Assembly (NCBI GenBank): GCA_008828725.1
Contig: MEHQ01003762.1
Span: 459,091 to 523,090, forward strand
Source of the DNA: Saccharina japonica
Taxonomy: Eukaryota; Sar; Phaeophyceae; Laminariales; Laminariaceae
Reading direction: 5' to 3'
Length of the DNA stretch: 64,000 bases
Shown: in pieces, positions 12,001-23,388 of the stretch
Numbering within the stretch: the stretch's first letter is position 1
Layout: the number at the start of each line of letters is the position of its first letter
Made by a program: the position numbers and the translations under genes
The notes under the pieces: generated by a model
Seen by the model: the letters and a program-made list of their open reading frames with translations, nothing else
What the model was told of the DNA's origin: nothing
Database searches by the model: none

Positions 12001-13612
12001 TGGCCTCTCCATGGCGTGCCAATGGAGACACCATGGCCTCTCGATGGTCGCACCATGGCCTCTCCATGGGCACACAATGGAATAGCCATGGAGTCACAAC
12101 GGAGTCGCCATGGCCTCTCCACGGATAAACCATGGTGTGTCCATGGAAACTCCGTGGGGTGTTCATGTTGTACCCATGGAGGCGCTATCGAGGCGCCATG
12201 GACACACCATGGGCGCACCATGTAGTCGCCATGGACACACCATGAATGGCCATGGACACGCCATGGGCACACCATGGACACACCATGGATTTGCCATGGA
12301 CACACCATGGAATAGCCATGGGCACGATATGGACACACCATGGACACACCATGGGATCGCCATGGGCACACCATGGAATAGCCATGATATCACCATGGCC
12401 TCTCCACGGACATTCCATGGTGTGTCCATGGAGTCGCCACGGACACACCATGGAGTTTCCATGGATACTGCATGGACACATCACGGCCACACCGTGGAGT
12501 CACCATGGAGCGGCCATGAAGTCGCCATAGAAATACCACGGACACACCATGGAGTCGCCATGGTGACACCATGGGGTGGCCATGGAGTCGCCATGGATTT
12601 GCCATGGCCTCTCCATGGAGACACTATGGAGTGGTTGTGGGGCCGCCATGGAGCCACCGCCATGAACACACCTTGGAGCCGCCATGAACACACCATGGAA
12701 TCGCCATGGAGTCGGCATGGAGGCGCCATGGACATTCCACGGAGTTTCCATGGATACACAATGGACTCACCATGGAGCATCCATGGAGCCACCATGGATC
12801 CACCATGGATCCACCATGGACACACCAGGGAGCCACCATGGAGTCGACATGGAGCCATGGACATACCACGGAGTTGCCACGGACACATCATGGGCACACT
12901 ATGGAATAACCATGGGCACACCATGGAGTAGCCATGGAGTCGCCATGGATTCGCCATGGTCACACCATGGACACCATGGAGTAGCCATGGAGTAGCCACG
13001 GAGTCGCCATGGACACACTATTAAATAAACATGGACACCCCATGGGGTGGGGTGGCCATGGCCTCTCCATGGAGACACTATGGCCTCTCCATAGAGTCGC
13101 CATGGGGTCTCCATGAAGTAGTGATAGAAACGCCATGGAGTCGCCATGGAGTCGCCATGGAGTAGCCATGGAAAGGCCATGGACACGCCAGGGACACACC
13201 GCGGAGAGGCCATGGGCCCACCATGGAGTCGCCACGGAGTCGCCATGGAAACGCCATGGAGTCGCCATGGAGTCGCCATGGAGTCGCCATGAAGTAAGTC
13301 ACCATGGAGTAGCCATGGAGTAGCCATGGACTCGCCATGGAGTCGACATGGAGTAAGTCGCCATGGAATAGGCATGCACTCGCCACGGAGTAGCCATGGA
13401 GTAGCCATGAAAACACCATGGAGGCGCCATGGAGTAGCCATAGAAACGACATGGAGTAGCCGTGGGAACGCCATGGAAACGCCATGGAGTCGCCATGGAG
13501 TCGCCATGGAGTAGCCATGGACTGGCCATGGTGTCACCATGGAGTCGCCATGGAGTCGTCATGGAGAAACCATGGCGCCGCTGTCAAGTAGCCATGGCCA
13601 CTCCGTGGCAAA
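9001..13612. repeat. Giant inverted minisatellite array, 11-bp CCATGG unit
   Basis: From about 9001 to 11065 the plus strand is an almost continuous series of 11-bp units. The two main forms are CCATGGCGACT and CCATGGTGTGT. From about 11466 to 13612 the plus strand carries the reverse complements (AGTCGCCATGG and ACACACCATGG). The arms, each about 2.1 kb, flank a diverged centre of about 400 bp (11066-11465). A landmark proves the inversion: GCGACTCAGCAATCACCGTG at about 11044 is mirrored by ATTGCTGAGTCGCCATGG at about 11480. Each unit carries the self-complementary CCATGG about once per helical turn. Because 11 is not a multiple of 3, all frames stay open and give spurious 11-residue repeats (SMATPWRLHGD). 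This is a foldback-type element or compound satellite, not a gene. Confidence 0.9.
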
Positions 13613-16600
13613 GTGCTATTGTCACATGCAAAACAATGTCGGATAATGTACATCACCGTAAAACACGCACTATCCCTCATCACCAAGTTTTCGGGGAGTA
13701 CAAAAGAAATTGTAGTTTAGCTACCTGGTATGTACTGTACGCATCAACAGGACTCTTCGGACTCTTCGGACCCTTTGGACTATCTTCGGTTCACCTGTGA
13801 CGACCCACTCGACAACACTCTCCCAGGGACAACATATCGTATTATAACCACATCGGGTTTCGCGATATGACTGACTACGCGAGGGGCGTCAAGGTCTAAC
13901 TCAAACGCGCCATAACGGGTTGGGAGGCGGGGAGAGGACGTCGCATCGATAGCGACAGCAGTACCAGCGACCCGTTGACTCCCTCGTGTCGGGCGCATTC
14001 AATAATCCCCATCACGGAGGAGACGGTTTTGTTTTATACGTACAGTAGGTAGAGTAGTTGAAGACATCGGCCAAGTACACGAACGTTTGGATACCTTGTG
14101 TGAAACAAACAATAGAGGAACAGGAAATTCCCTCTTTATATTCGCCAGCGCCGTCGACAGCTGCTGCTTGCTTCCAATCGTCAAGAAGTAGAGCGGAATC
14201 GAGACGTGTGCTACCGAAAGTACGCCGATACATGTTTCGTGCGGCATCGCATTTTAGACATTATTATACCTGGTATGAACTGCTGTTGGTACGGTGTCCT
14301 GCAGGATCCAAACACAGATAAAGAGGTAAGCGAAAACCTTCCAAGCTTGGGCACACATTTCGCCACCCGAGATATGGGTTCTGCACGAAAACAAACGTCA
14401 AGACATGATGATTGTGATAACACTTTCCCTATTAATAGACACCAACGTTTGGCCCAGCGGACAGGTGAAGCATGCGCCGGGCGATGACAGGTGGTTTCAG
14501 GTATGGAACATGACCTTTGCAACGATACGTAGCGTTGTCTGAAGACCACTCGGGGGGGAGAGGAGGGTGGGGGTTACAATACGTACAAAGTACAGGGATC
14601 CATTTTCCGAAAATCCCGGCAGACTATATACCAGGTATACTGTAACTCACGATACCGGCAAGAATGTCCGCCGTCCACAACATTTGCAGTGACGACTCCG
14701 TGCCTCCTCGAGATATGATGTGTAGCTGGAGGTAGGCGTCCACATTCCCACCGCGCAGCTGACGAAAACCTGGTACGTAGGTACATGTATGTATAGAGCG
14801 GGTTGAACGGCACCGATGCCGGCGGCGTTAACGCTGAGCGTAGCATTCCCGGATGTTCCTTGTGAGAGCCAACGTCTTCCCATACTCTACGAGTAGGATG
14901 TTGGGTCTAAGTTAGTTTTTCACCATGAGCCCCCTTTCCCACGGGACAATATCGTATTCAACCAAACTCGACGCTGATGAGAGGGCTACGTTCCGGGGTC
15001 TAGTCAGAGGGTGTGTGTTGTCCGCTGTTTCAACCCATCGACATCCAGCACGCCCAGTGTAAAGTGCCGGTTCTTCATCCTACAGAGTATATACTTCGTA
15101 TATACCGAACAGCTATGTGGCCACAGAACCCCGACACAGAGATACTACATTGTGTTGCAGTAAGCAAAAAGTAGACAATGCTATGCCATTAGGCACAAGA
15201 GGCACGACATACACATGCTAGCAATCCAGATGCGCTGAAATCGAGAAACAATCGAAAGCGCGAGACCTCCACCTCCTTCGATAAATCTCAGGTGATCCCT
15301 CTGCTCTGTGGGCTACAACGCTACAACTCTGTTTCCTTCAGAAGTTTGATCATCATCATTCATCATACGTCGAAGATCCACCGACACAGAGACGAAGCGT
15401 GGTTCGGTTTGAGCCAGCCTTGTATGTCCGTTGCACCCACGAGGAATGTGACCGGTGACGACACATCGTATCTCGTATATGTTACGTTCGGTCATAATAG
15501 TTGTTGGACAAGTGCATAGTGGCGCGGGCTTGTCGTGCATGAGAAAACAGCCGCCACAATGCCATATTCGATCAGCCAATCGGAACCGTCGCTTGCCCGA
15601 GCTAACATTTTGATGGTTGATGTATCTTTGAATCCAAGCAGATGCTTGTGTTGAGCTTTACAATCTTGATAAACTCTTGACTTTGCTCCTATTCCCCTTC
15701 TCTGCCATTTCTGCGCCATCGAGCTCCCACACAGGAACCGCATGCTCTGGCATCTAAAAACAGCGTTCGCTGCCATCGGCGAAGAACCAACATCACCCAC
15801 CCTCCTGCCTCCATCTACTTCGTACCTGGAATGCCACAAAGACATTCTTCGCGCTAAACTCACAAAAGCCAAGTGCGCATGTCGAACGCTCTTGGGACCA
15901 CTTTCCGAACGTCACAGCATCTCGCCACGTGACGACAGCGGCCACGAAATGGGCGATGAGGGCATCAGGTGCCACGTCCCTCCGTCCAGTCATCTGCGCG
16001 GCACCCACGGTGAGGGATTATATCTACTGCTCTTAGCTATAGGAAGCTCAGTTGAGTCTGCTTCTTGCCACGGAAGTCTGGTGGAATTGAGAAAAGGCGC
16101 CGAACCGATCACCACTGCAGCCGCATTACGCCTGTCATCCCCACGAAGAAATCAAGGGGGTTTGGTTTATAACGCCTGCGATTACCTACGCATGCACCTC
16201 CGCCATATATAAAATGTTGTGTGCCTCAGCGGGATGACACAGTAAAGTATTTTGCCAGGTAGCTTTTTCCAAGATCCGTTCCTCAGCACGTTGGAAGAGC
16301 ACCTACAAGTAGTACCGTGTTCGCTGTTACATGCAACCGACTGTACCAGGTACACAGGAGGATAGATCCAAGCTGCTGACTGAGGCCGGGCGATGTGGCA
16401 GCGTTGTGAGACAGGAAAAGGTTCGATGCCCGCGGACAACTCGGGTGGGCATACGTCGTAGTCCGAAGATGGGTAGAAAATTACTGGTGCTTTCTTACAC
16501 CAGGCTGGTCCATACAACCATTGCTTGGTCGAAATAATCACCAAATTGGCAACCCTGTGCAGCTGTTGGTTGTTGTTCTCGCAGCCAGTGCTGATTTAAG

Positions 16601-16650
16601 TTTCCCAACAGGTTGCTCTTTTCAGCGCAAGGCGCCACTGTCAAAACCCG
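13613..16650. other. Stretch without a recognisable gene
   Basis: The longest frames (plus 15742-16212, minus 15492-15872) match nothing I recognise and overlap each other on opposite strands. TACC(A/T)GGTA palindromes lie at 13722, 14267, 14629 and 16344, and CTATTAATAG at 14429. A copy of the dispersed 'CGCCCAGTGT...GTGCCGGTTCTTCATCCTA' repeat lies near 15045-15100. A minus-strand frame near 16500-16560 includes FGDYFDQ...VVW, reminiscent of one FNIP-type repeat, but it is too short to call. Confidence 0.4.
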
Positions 16651-16724
16651 AAGACGCTGCGGGTGGCCGATGTTGGTTGCTTCCTGCTGGTACATCGTAA
16701 CCATGCAAATTTTTGCCAAGGAAC

Positions 16725-18575
16725 GGATGTTGATGAAATGTCGACGGCATTCACTGAAGCGATCCTATCGACAGCCGCTGACATCGCGCCATGCGCAAAG
16801 CACGGTCGGGGGGGCAGGGGGTGGTGTTCTACTGTAGCAAAGAAACGCACAGGTGGAAATGCTCGCAGAGCGCCAGAGGAAGGAAAACGGGGAGGTATAT
16901 ATATATTGCGCGTGGATCCAAGCAACAGGGGCCTGTTGGGTACATTCAAAGTCACTGGGAACCGTCTTAAGCGCGCTAGGTTCGAGACTGCGAAGAGGTC
17001 CTCCGTTGAGTTCGACGACCAACTCGAGGTGCGCATTGAAGACGACAATAAGGACTGGTGCTACGGTAGGGGGGGGTAGCATGATTTTCACTTTTACCGG
17101 ACACCATAGTAAACACTAGTAAATAGGACCTACCGTACGCACAAAAATCTATATATTTACATTTTTTTACTAACAATATTTGGTCCTATTAGGGCCCATC
17201 TTAACGAAGACAGCAAAAATTCAATTTGGAAAATAAAATCCTATTTGAATGTGATTTCGCAACAAAAAACTGGTTTGCGTCCTATGGGGAATAGTGAATT
17301 GCTCGTTCAAATATTTATGAAATCGAAAAAACGCAGCATGCGTCACAGCGCCCAGGTGAAAAAAATCGACGAGAGGAGACGAGAGGGAAAGCATGCGTTG
17401 ACGCGTGCGCGCCGCCGCCAGCATACTTTTGCTTTTGACCGCCCAGGCTAGGAAGCTATCGCTCTCAGGGTCTCCTGGGTGGGCGTAGGGATCCCTGGAA
17501 CGCCACGGGCGAGACAGGGGCGGCGATTGTGTTATCGAAGTCTTGAGCGTATCATGCTGTTTTTGGGTCGATCGCTCGGTTTTTGATCGGGTTGGAGCAT
17601 CGAGCTGGTTGAAAAGTTGGGATTGCGACCGCCATGATTGGTTTTGAGGCGCCACCGCCGGGGTACGCTGTGCTATGGTCTATAGGCGTGGGCGCGGCTG
17701 TTGTCCCGGTGGTGGTCATCGATGCCACCAAGAAATGACCAGATTGTACCGGGGGCGTTTGCCCACCGTGGACATGCCGGTCCAAGTCGGGCCAACTCCT
17801 CAAGTTGATTTGAATTCTTTGGAAAAGAAGGTCCTGGGACCTTCTTGGTTTTTTCGTCCAATTCAAATTGATTAGACCCCAAGATCCTAATCTTTGATGC
17901 TGGTGCGTGTGTTGACCAATGAAAAGCGTATATTAACTATGCCCCCCCGTAATACCACGTTTACTCCAGTCGGGCGACTGGCTCTGTACCTCAGTCAAAA
18001 CTGTACGCAGGTGTATCATGTTGTTGGCGCGGAGTAGCAAGCATACCATGGTGGTGCATATCTCGAAGAAAAATGGCGGTCGCTCGGCGGAGTGGCTCTC
18101 ATCCGCTGAAAATAATGAGCTTAAAGGTGACCACCCTACCGTAGCACCAGTCTAAGGCTGGTCTGTGCACGAATGTTTCGTGCAGATTTCAATGCATCAA
18201 GGATGAAGAGGGCATACTGCTTCATGGCACGGTACTCGTTCCCGATCGGTGGGTACGGTACTTCCACACTTACTTACGGTAGCTCACTACAGTATTAAGT
18301 TGCCAGAGCTCGATCCGAACATCGTCACATAGCTTAAGGTGTGCCCCCCCGTGCGTACCTCTCGCTGATCTACCTTCGACATGGAAGCAACAGAAGAACA
18401 ACCAGGGGCATGTCGACCGACAAGGCTGTTGATCTTGATAATCTCCCGACCCAACTGCGTTAACCTGTCCTAGACGACGATCCCAGCAGAAACCGTGGTA
18501 TACTGGAGTAGTCGCAAGTTATTTCGATCGTTATCTGGTAGGGTGATGGCGTACCTCAGGAAGAAATGCTTCACC
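16725..18575 (+). pseudogene. Degenerate LINE fragment (endonuclease/RT linker), split by a DNA transposon
   Basis: From 16725 the frame reads TAFTEAILSTAADIAP and CAKHGRGGRGWC, then LKRARFE and DQLEVRIEDDNK. These motifs belong to the region between endonuclease and reverse transcriptase in algal LINEs of the type at 56.3 kb. The frame stops at 17052 where a 1100-bp element is inserted. It resumes at 18157 with AGLCTNV...IKDEEGILLHG and DRWVRYFHTYL, then after a frameshift PELDPNIV, MSTDKAV and GDGVPQE. Several stops and frameshifts follow, so the copy is dead. Joining across the insertion restores DDNK|AGL, which confirms the target-site model. Confidence 0.75.
17053..18152. mobile_element. 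1100-bp TIR DNA transposon with 4-bp TSD TAAG
   Basis: The left end GACTGGTGCTACGGTAGGG (17053-17071) is exactly inverted at the right end (18134-18152). TAAG flanks both sides (17049-17052 and 18153-18156), and removing the element with one TAAG restores the LINE frame. No transposase is visible, so it is non-autonomous. Inside, 17186-17230 and 17876-17935 resemble parts of the foldback MITE at 5880-6090. A 4-bp target duplication occurs in Sola- and Ginger-type elements among others; I cannot assign a superfamily. Confidence 0.75.
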
Positions 18576-18780
18576 CTCACCCGCGCCACCGCCCTGCCAG
18601 ATCGCGATCCCAATAACTTGGCATTGTTCCAGTATGCTGTAGTGTCCATTTCCATCTCCATATAGGATGGATTTGAGCAGTTTGGCCAGACGATCACCAG
18701 GCCCAACGGCCTTGTCGTTGGACATGTTCCTGATCGTTTGGGAGATGCACATGTTTCCCTGTTTTCGTGCGCCTTCACGG
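18470..18780 (-). pseudogene. LINE reverse-transcriptase fragment in inverted orientation
   Basis: The minus strand reads IRNMSNDKAVGPGDRLAKLL, then YGDGNGHYSILEQ and IAIWQGGG. This is the segment just N-terminal of the RT fingers, matching MSTDKAV...GDGVPQE of the plus-strand LINE remnant at 18390-18575. The two copies point toward each other, overlap by about 100 bp and break at nearly the same protein position, giving a short inverted LINE duplication. Confidence 0.6.
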
Positions 18781-18839
18781 CAGTCCCCGTGACATTATAC
18801 GGCACTGCCAAGGGCTACTATATAGCAATGCCACGACCC

Positions 18840-20345
18840 TATCATGACACAGCAATGGGCTCCTATGGCAAGGCCATGGCCCTGTCATGGTATTGACATG
18901 GGAGCGCGTGACATTTCGTGGACGTTCATGAACCTCCATGGGCTGTCATGGCAGCGCCATGGAATCTTTGGCACTGCCATGGACTTTCATTGCCTTGAGT
19001 TTTCATGGCACCGAAGGCCATGGCAATGCAATGAAAGGTTTCATAGCGCTACCGTGAAAATGTACCTTGGCACGAGGACCTGGCGTTGGCATGCTATGAC
19101 CCTTCCACGAGTATTGGACGGCACCCCCATGCCATGGCCCTGCCATGGCAGTGCCAAGAAGGCCCATGAAAGTCAATGGGAATGCCATGGTGGACCATTG
19201 AAGCCCATGGCAGTGCTATGGCAGGCCTTTGAATATCCTCAAAGCCCATGGCAGGGTCATGCAAGTGCCGTGATCGCACACACAGCACTATTGACCCCCG
19301 AACAGGAAGTTATCTAGTAAGGGCGCCAGGCTTGCGTTTTTGATGAGGGATTCATGAAAATCGTACTTAGCGACGAGCGCTACACTAAAAACCCTATTGA
19401 CGGTATTTGGAGGGGAAAACGTATCCTACTGGTAATAGATAGTAGGTTATGGTGAAGGTCGCTCAAGGTTAGTGCCACAAGAAGGCTTGAACCCTTGCTA
19501 CAGAGCATGTGTTTCGTTTTGACGGGGTCATACTCTAGCAGCCCATTGACGTTATCCCGCCATGCAATAGTAGACACTGCCTTTGAAGTCCATAACAGTA
19601 GTGGTTGGTGATAAATGTGGATTGGCAGACCAACCACGACAGCTCATGCCAGTGCAACAAACAATACATGGCCGTTCATCGATGTGGCGTGCCATGGTAG
19701 TTGCCATGGCACTGCTACTCGTATGGCTACTGTAATACTATGTCAGCTGTCATGGAATTTCCTAATGGGAGCACAGTGTGAGCTGGGTCTCCGGCGGCTC
19801 ATGCGGAGGGCTGGAAATATGTCTGCACCTTGTGGGTGGGCGCAGGGTGCCCAATGGGGTGGGCCCACTTTTTTTTTTTTTGTCCATCCCATTTATTATC
19901 TTCGCACTTCCGTCTTTCTCCCTCCCTAGTCGTAACTCAGATCCGGGGTCACAAAGTAGGCTCCTCTCCCTCCTCCCCCACTACGGTTCTTGCCTTGCAT
20001 TTTTATCGCGAGAAGATTTCAGCACTTTCTTCCCTCGTCAACTCTCGTCGAATTTTGCTTACCCACGCTACAATATGCGCTCTCGACAGACGGTGTCATT
20101 TAAGAATAAAAACGTCCATGGGGAGAATCGAACCCTCGACATCCGGGCCTACAGCCTTCGTGGCTACCAGTTAGACCACCGGGGCTACTGTGGGGTCGTA
20201 ATACCAACTGGGAACAGGGTGCCAAGTGGAGTCTTACCATGGATCTTACTGTGGGCATTGCCACCGGCCTAGCCGCGGGCCTTGCGGTGGCACGAGCCGC
20301 GGCAGCGCAATAGCCGATGGTAAACCATGGGCCTTGCCGTAGCAT
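18840..20345. mobile_element. Palindromic-array element A (CCATGGCAGTG arms) with shared core, interrupted by a SINE
   Basis: The left arm (18840-19780) consists of 10-11-bp units of CCATGGCAGTG type. A core follows at 19819-19866, starting TATGTCTGCACCTTGTGGG and ending GGGGTGGGCCCAC. A SINE interrupts the core at about 19867-20188. The core resumes with TGTGGGGTC and ACCAACTGGGAACAGGG (to 20223). A short right arm (20230-20345) carries the units reversed (GGGCATTGCCACCGG). The first core part is about 88% identical by eye to 47131-47181. This is a foldback-like repeat with no coding region. Confidence 0.7.
19867..20188 (-). mobile_element. tRNA-derived SINE, copy 1 (type I head)
   Basis: On the minus strand the element starts with a tRNA-like head: GCCCCGG, A box TGGTCTAACTGG and B box GGTTCGATTCT. 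It continues through a body that includes GACCCCGGATCTGAGTTACG and ends in GATAATAAATGGGATGGAC plus a poly-A tail (poly-T at 19867 on plus). A Pol III A/B box pair, a shared body and a poly-A tail define a SINE mobilised by a LINE. It sits inside palindromic-array element A. Confidence 0.85.
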
Positions 20346-20349
20346 GCAA

Positions 20350-23300
20350 CGAAACAGCCAAACAATGTGTATCCGTGGGCCTATGACAAGGATAGATTGT
20401 CACGTCATTGTTGTTCAGCTTATTCCCTACGGCGCTACCGTATGTGAGGCAGTGAACTGGAGCGGGAAGGGACCAACGCAGATGTGGCAAAGGAGTGGTG
20501 TGCTCCAAGTGGAAAGAGTAGGAGGAGACGGCAAACACGCAAGAGGTGCCCGCCCGACAGAGGACGAGAAAAGCCCCAAGAAACTGCGACGGAGCCGCAA
20601 CCCGAGCCGTAACCAACCCGGGGAATATTGAACGTACACAACGTGAGCATCGTATTTGGATCAGGAAACGTCTTTTGATGGTATCATCATATTAATGCGA
20701 AGTATTACTTTTATTAATAGTGTGTATGTGTCGTTGTGGAGTGCGCGAATTTCGAACGGATTTATTTATGTTATTGATGACGAAAGGTATATGCCAATGC
20801 CACTTTCGTTATAGAGTTAACCTGTCAGGTGCACAAGCAATCCCCCAAGCTCGGGTACCTGTGCGAGCCCGGCACGACCTTGCTGTCGAGATGGACGGGG
20901 GGGGGGTGCGCGTCTCTGGTCAACCCATCATACGCCTCAAGCGGTATGGCCTGCCCATGTTCGATCAATTCACCGTACCGCTCCGGCTCAACTTATCGAT
21001 GCTCGACGCAAAACCGGGGGATTTCGACAAGTGTGAGCTCGTTTTATTTCTGGACACCATAAAGGACGCGATTGACGAAATACGAGAGGGCCGTTAGAGA
21101 GGGAAAATCCAAATCTGGGTCCGTTTAGGCCATCCAAGTGTGCCCCATGGGAGCAAAGATGGGGAGATACCGCAGTTTATCGGGCGATGTGGCTGAAAAT
21201 GGGCCATTTCGAGGCGCGACCACAAGTCCGACTAAATCCGGGGACACAACCAAAGTGTTCTCGCTTCACAAAACATTACTTACAACATCCTAACAGAAAG
21301 GTGGCCCCTTTTTTGGATTGTTTTCGTTGCCGTTGCGAAGTCTGCGACGTGCTGCAAAAGGTACGGCCCCCTCGAATGTAAGTAAGGAATCCCCTTAAAC
21401 GCCGTTGCAGTTGTAAATGCATGAGGTGTGAACGGACATAGATGTGCGAATATGGAGGCATACACAGAGAGGGAATAGGAGCCAGTGGTCAGGTGGCGTC
21501 ATAGACGCGACCGACGCGACGCGCCGACGGCAGGGATCGGGAATCGTCTCTCCCCAACTTTGACCGGGAGTGCTGGACCGGACTTGTCCAGAACATGTTT
21601 TGTTTAACAGAGCCACAGGGGTCGTTCAAGGCGGAGATGAAGCATACCATGTCATCTATATAGGGCCAGAGGAGAGACATAGCGTTGGACACATAATCAT
21701 AATGATTATAGTGACCAAACAGGAAGTAGCAGTGTCCGAGCCTCGCTTGCATTCTAGGCATAAAAAGGTATCAATTGTAATCGTTTTGTCTAGTCACCCG
21801 TGTTCCTCCACACACTAAGGGAGGCTTGGGGCCGTCAGAAAAACAGTGAACCCCCTTCTGGATTACTCCAACCCCCCCCCACACGCTATTCTTAACCTGG
21901 GCAATGGAGGCGATTGCACCAATGATGTACTCCGTGATCAACGATATACTGCCTAAACTCCGAGGGCACTAACGCGAGCTACGATACCCTAGGAAGTGCA
22001 CGTCTAAAGTACTGTAGGCGCACTTACAAGAATACTGCTAAAGTACCCCGCATGCGAAGGCCGCTTGGCGTACGCATGTTGGCCGGGGTGCTAATGCGAA
22101 CCGTTCTTCACACACGTGTGTACTTGCCCACACAAACTGTCGCGGTTGCTACTACCCACAGCACACATTTTCATAGTCTACCACGATACGATACATACAT
22201 CACCCAAACATCATGGTGACGTCTTTATGCATTCCACTCTAAACTTCAGACACCATCTATTGGTGTCTTTTATTCCAAATCACACCAAGAAAGAAAGGTC
22301 CTGACGCCTCAGCTACAGCAAATCAGGATGTTATATTATGTGTCCCGCCCAAGCAACAATCTTGAGATATTGCCGGACATTGTGGTACCCTTAAATTACA
22401 TACGAATGCCCGACACAAGACTGGACCATGTGCAAAATGTCGGTGATGCTTTGGCACCTCCTGAGGGTTGGTTGCAGCTCCCTGGCACAGAGTCGGGGAG
22501 ACCCGTGGGATGTTACACCTCCATTTTCGCCTGTGATACCGTTGTCTCGGGACATGGCGATGCCTTCGTCTTGCCAATTGACTTTCTCGGCAGTAGCGGG
22601 CACCGCCAACCTGCAGCATCAAAACGAAACAGGTGTACAAGGAACGCACGTGCATCAGTATATCAATAAGAACGTAAACCTCACGTAGAACAAAGAAAAC
22701 AAAAACCTTAAATTGGTTTTGATTTACGGTGTTTGTACCGCCAGGTGCTGGAGACGAAGGCGGGAACTGGTGCGGCTGTGCTCCTCACACACTTCATCCG
22801 ATCGCCCTATCACTATCCCGTCCCGCAGTCGTAACCTTTCGTCTGTAACTGTTGTTTCAAGATCTGTACCGACGTTATATCCGCAAATACCCCGGGCTTG
22901 TAGCATTTTGCAAAGTGCCCAACAATGTTTTGATCGACTGAGTGTCAAGCCAACACCTATCGGACTGATGCCTTCATTACATCTACCGTAGGCGCGACCG
23001 AACAGTATGTTAGCGCTTATGATTAAATTTCTCCTAGCCTTCGATGAATGAAAGAGCTATTTTTGGAATTATGATATTGTCGGGGTGCATGCTTCGTTTA
23101 AAAAAATCCCTTCCCACCCCAGGAGTCAAATTTTTCCACTACAAAACTGACTTTGAGAGGAGAAACGGAAGCGCAGCCTCATGGGCAGTCCCACGGTCTC
23201 TGAGTACAATGAACATAACGACTGAAATAGTAAAACGCAAAGGGTGTTCCAACAGCAAGGCATGTCTTACTTAGTGGACATTTCCTCAGGCGAGGAGCCC

Positions 23301-23388
23301 GTCATTCAGGTGTGTATTAACCTTAAAGTGTCACCCCTATCCTAGCACGCCTCCATACCCAGAACAAATAATCACCTTATGCGCCGCA
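20350..23388. other. Stretch with a few unassigned frames
   Basis: No gene is recognised. Two frames look slightly coding-like but have no identifiable domain: plus 20820-21097 (ending IKDAIDEIREGR) and plus 22328-22669 (including PDIVVPLNYIRMPDTR). A minus frame at 22724-22948 is similar in this respect. They could be isolated exons or remnants; I could not join them by matching splice phases. Confidence 0.3.

Noticed and set aside
9001-13612. Dozens of overlapping long ORFs with SMATPWRLHGD-like repeats
   Set aside because: They arise because an 11-bp unit without stop words keeps all frames open on both strands; there is no start, intron or codon-bias support.
9001-13612. CRISPR array
   Set aside because: The units are 11 bp with no unique spacers, and the context is eukaryotic.
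20110-20190. Functional tRNA gene
   Set aside because: A and B boxes are present, but the sequence is the head of a SINE with body and poly-A tail, repeated at other loci; no clean cloverleaf could be drawn.
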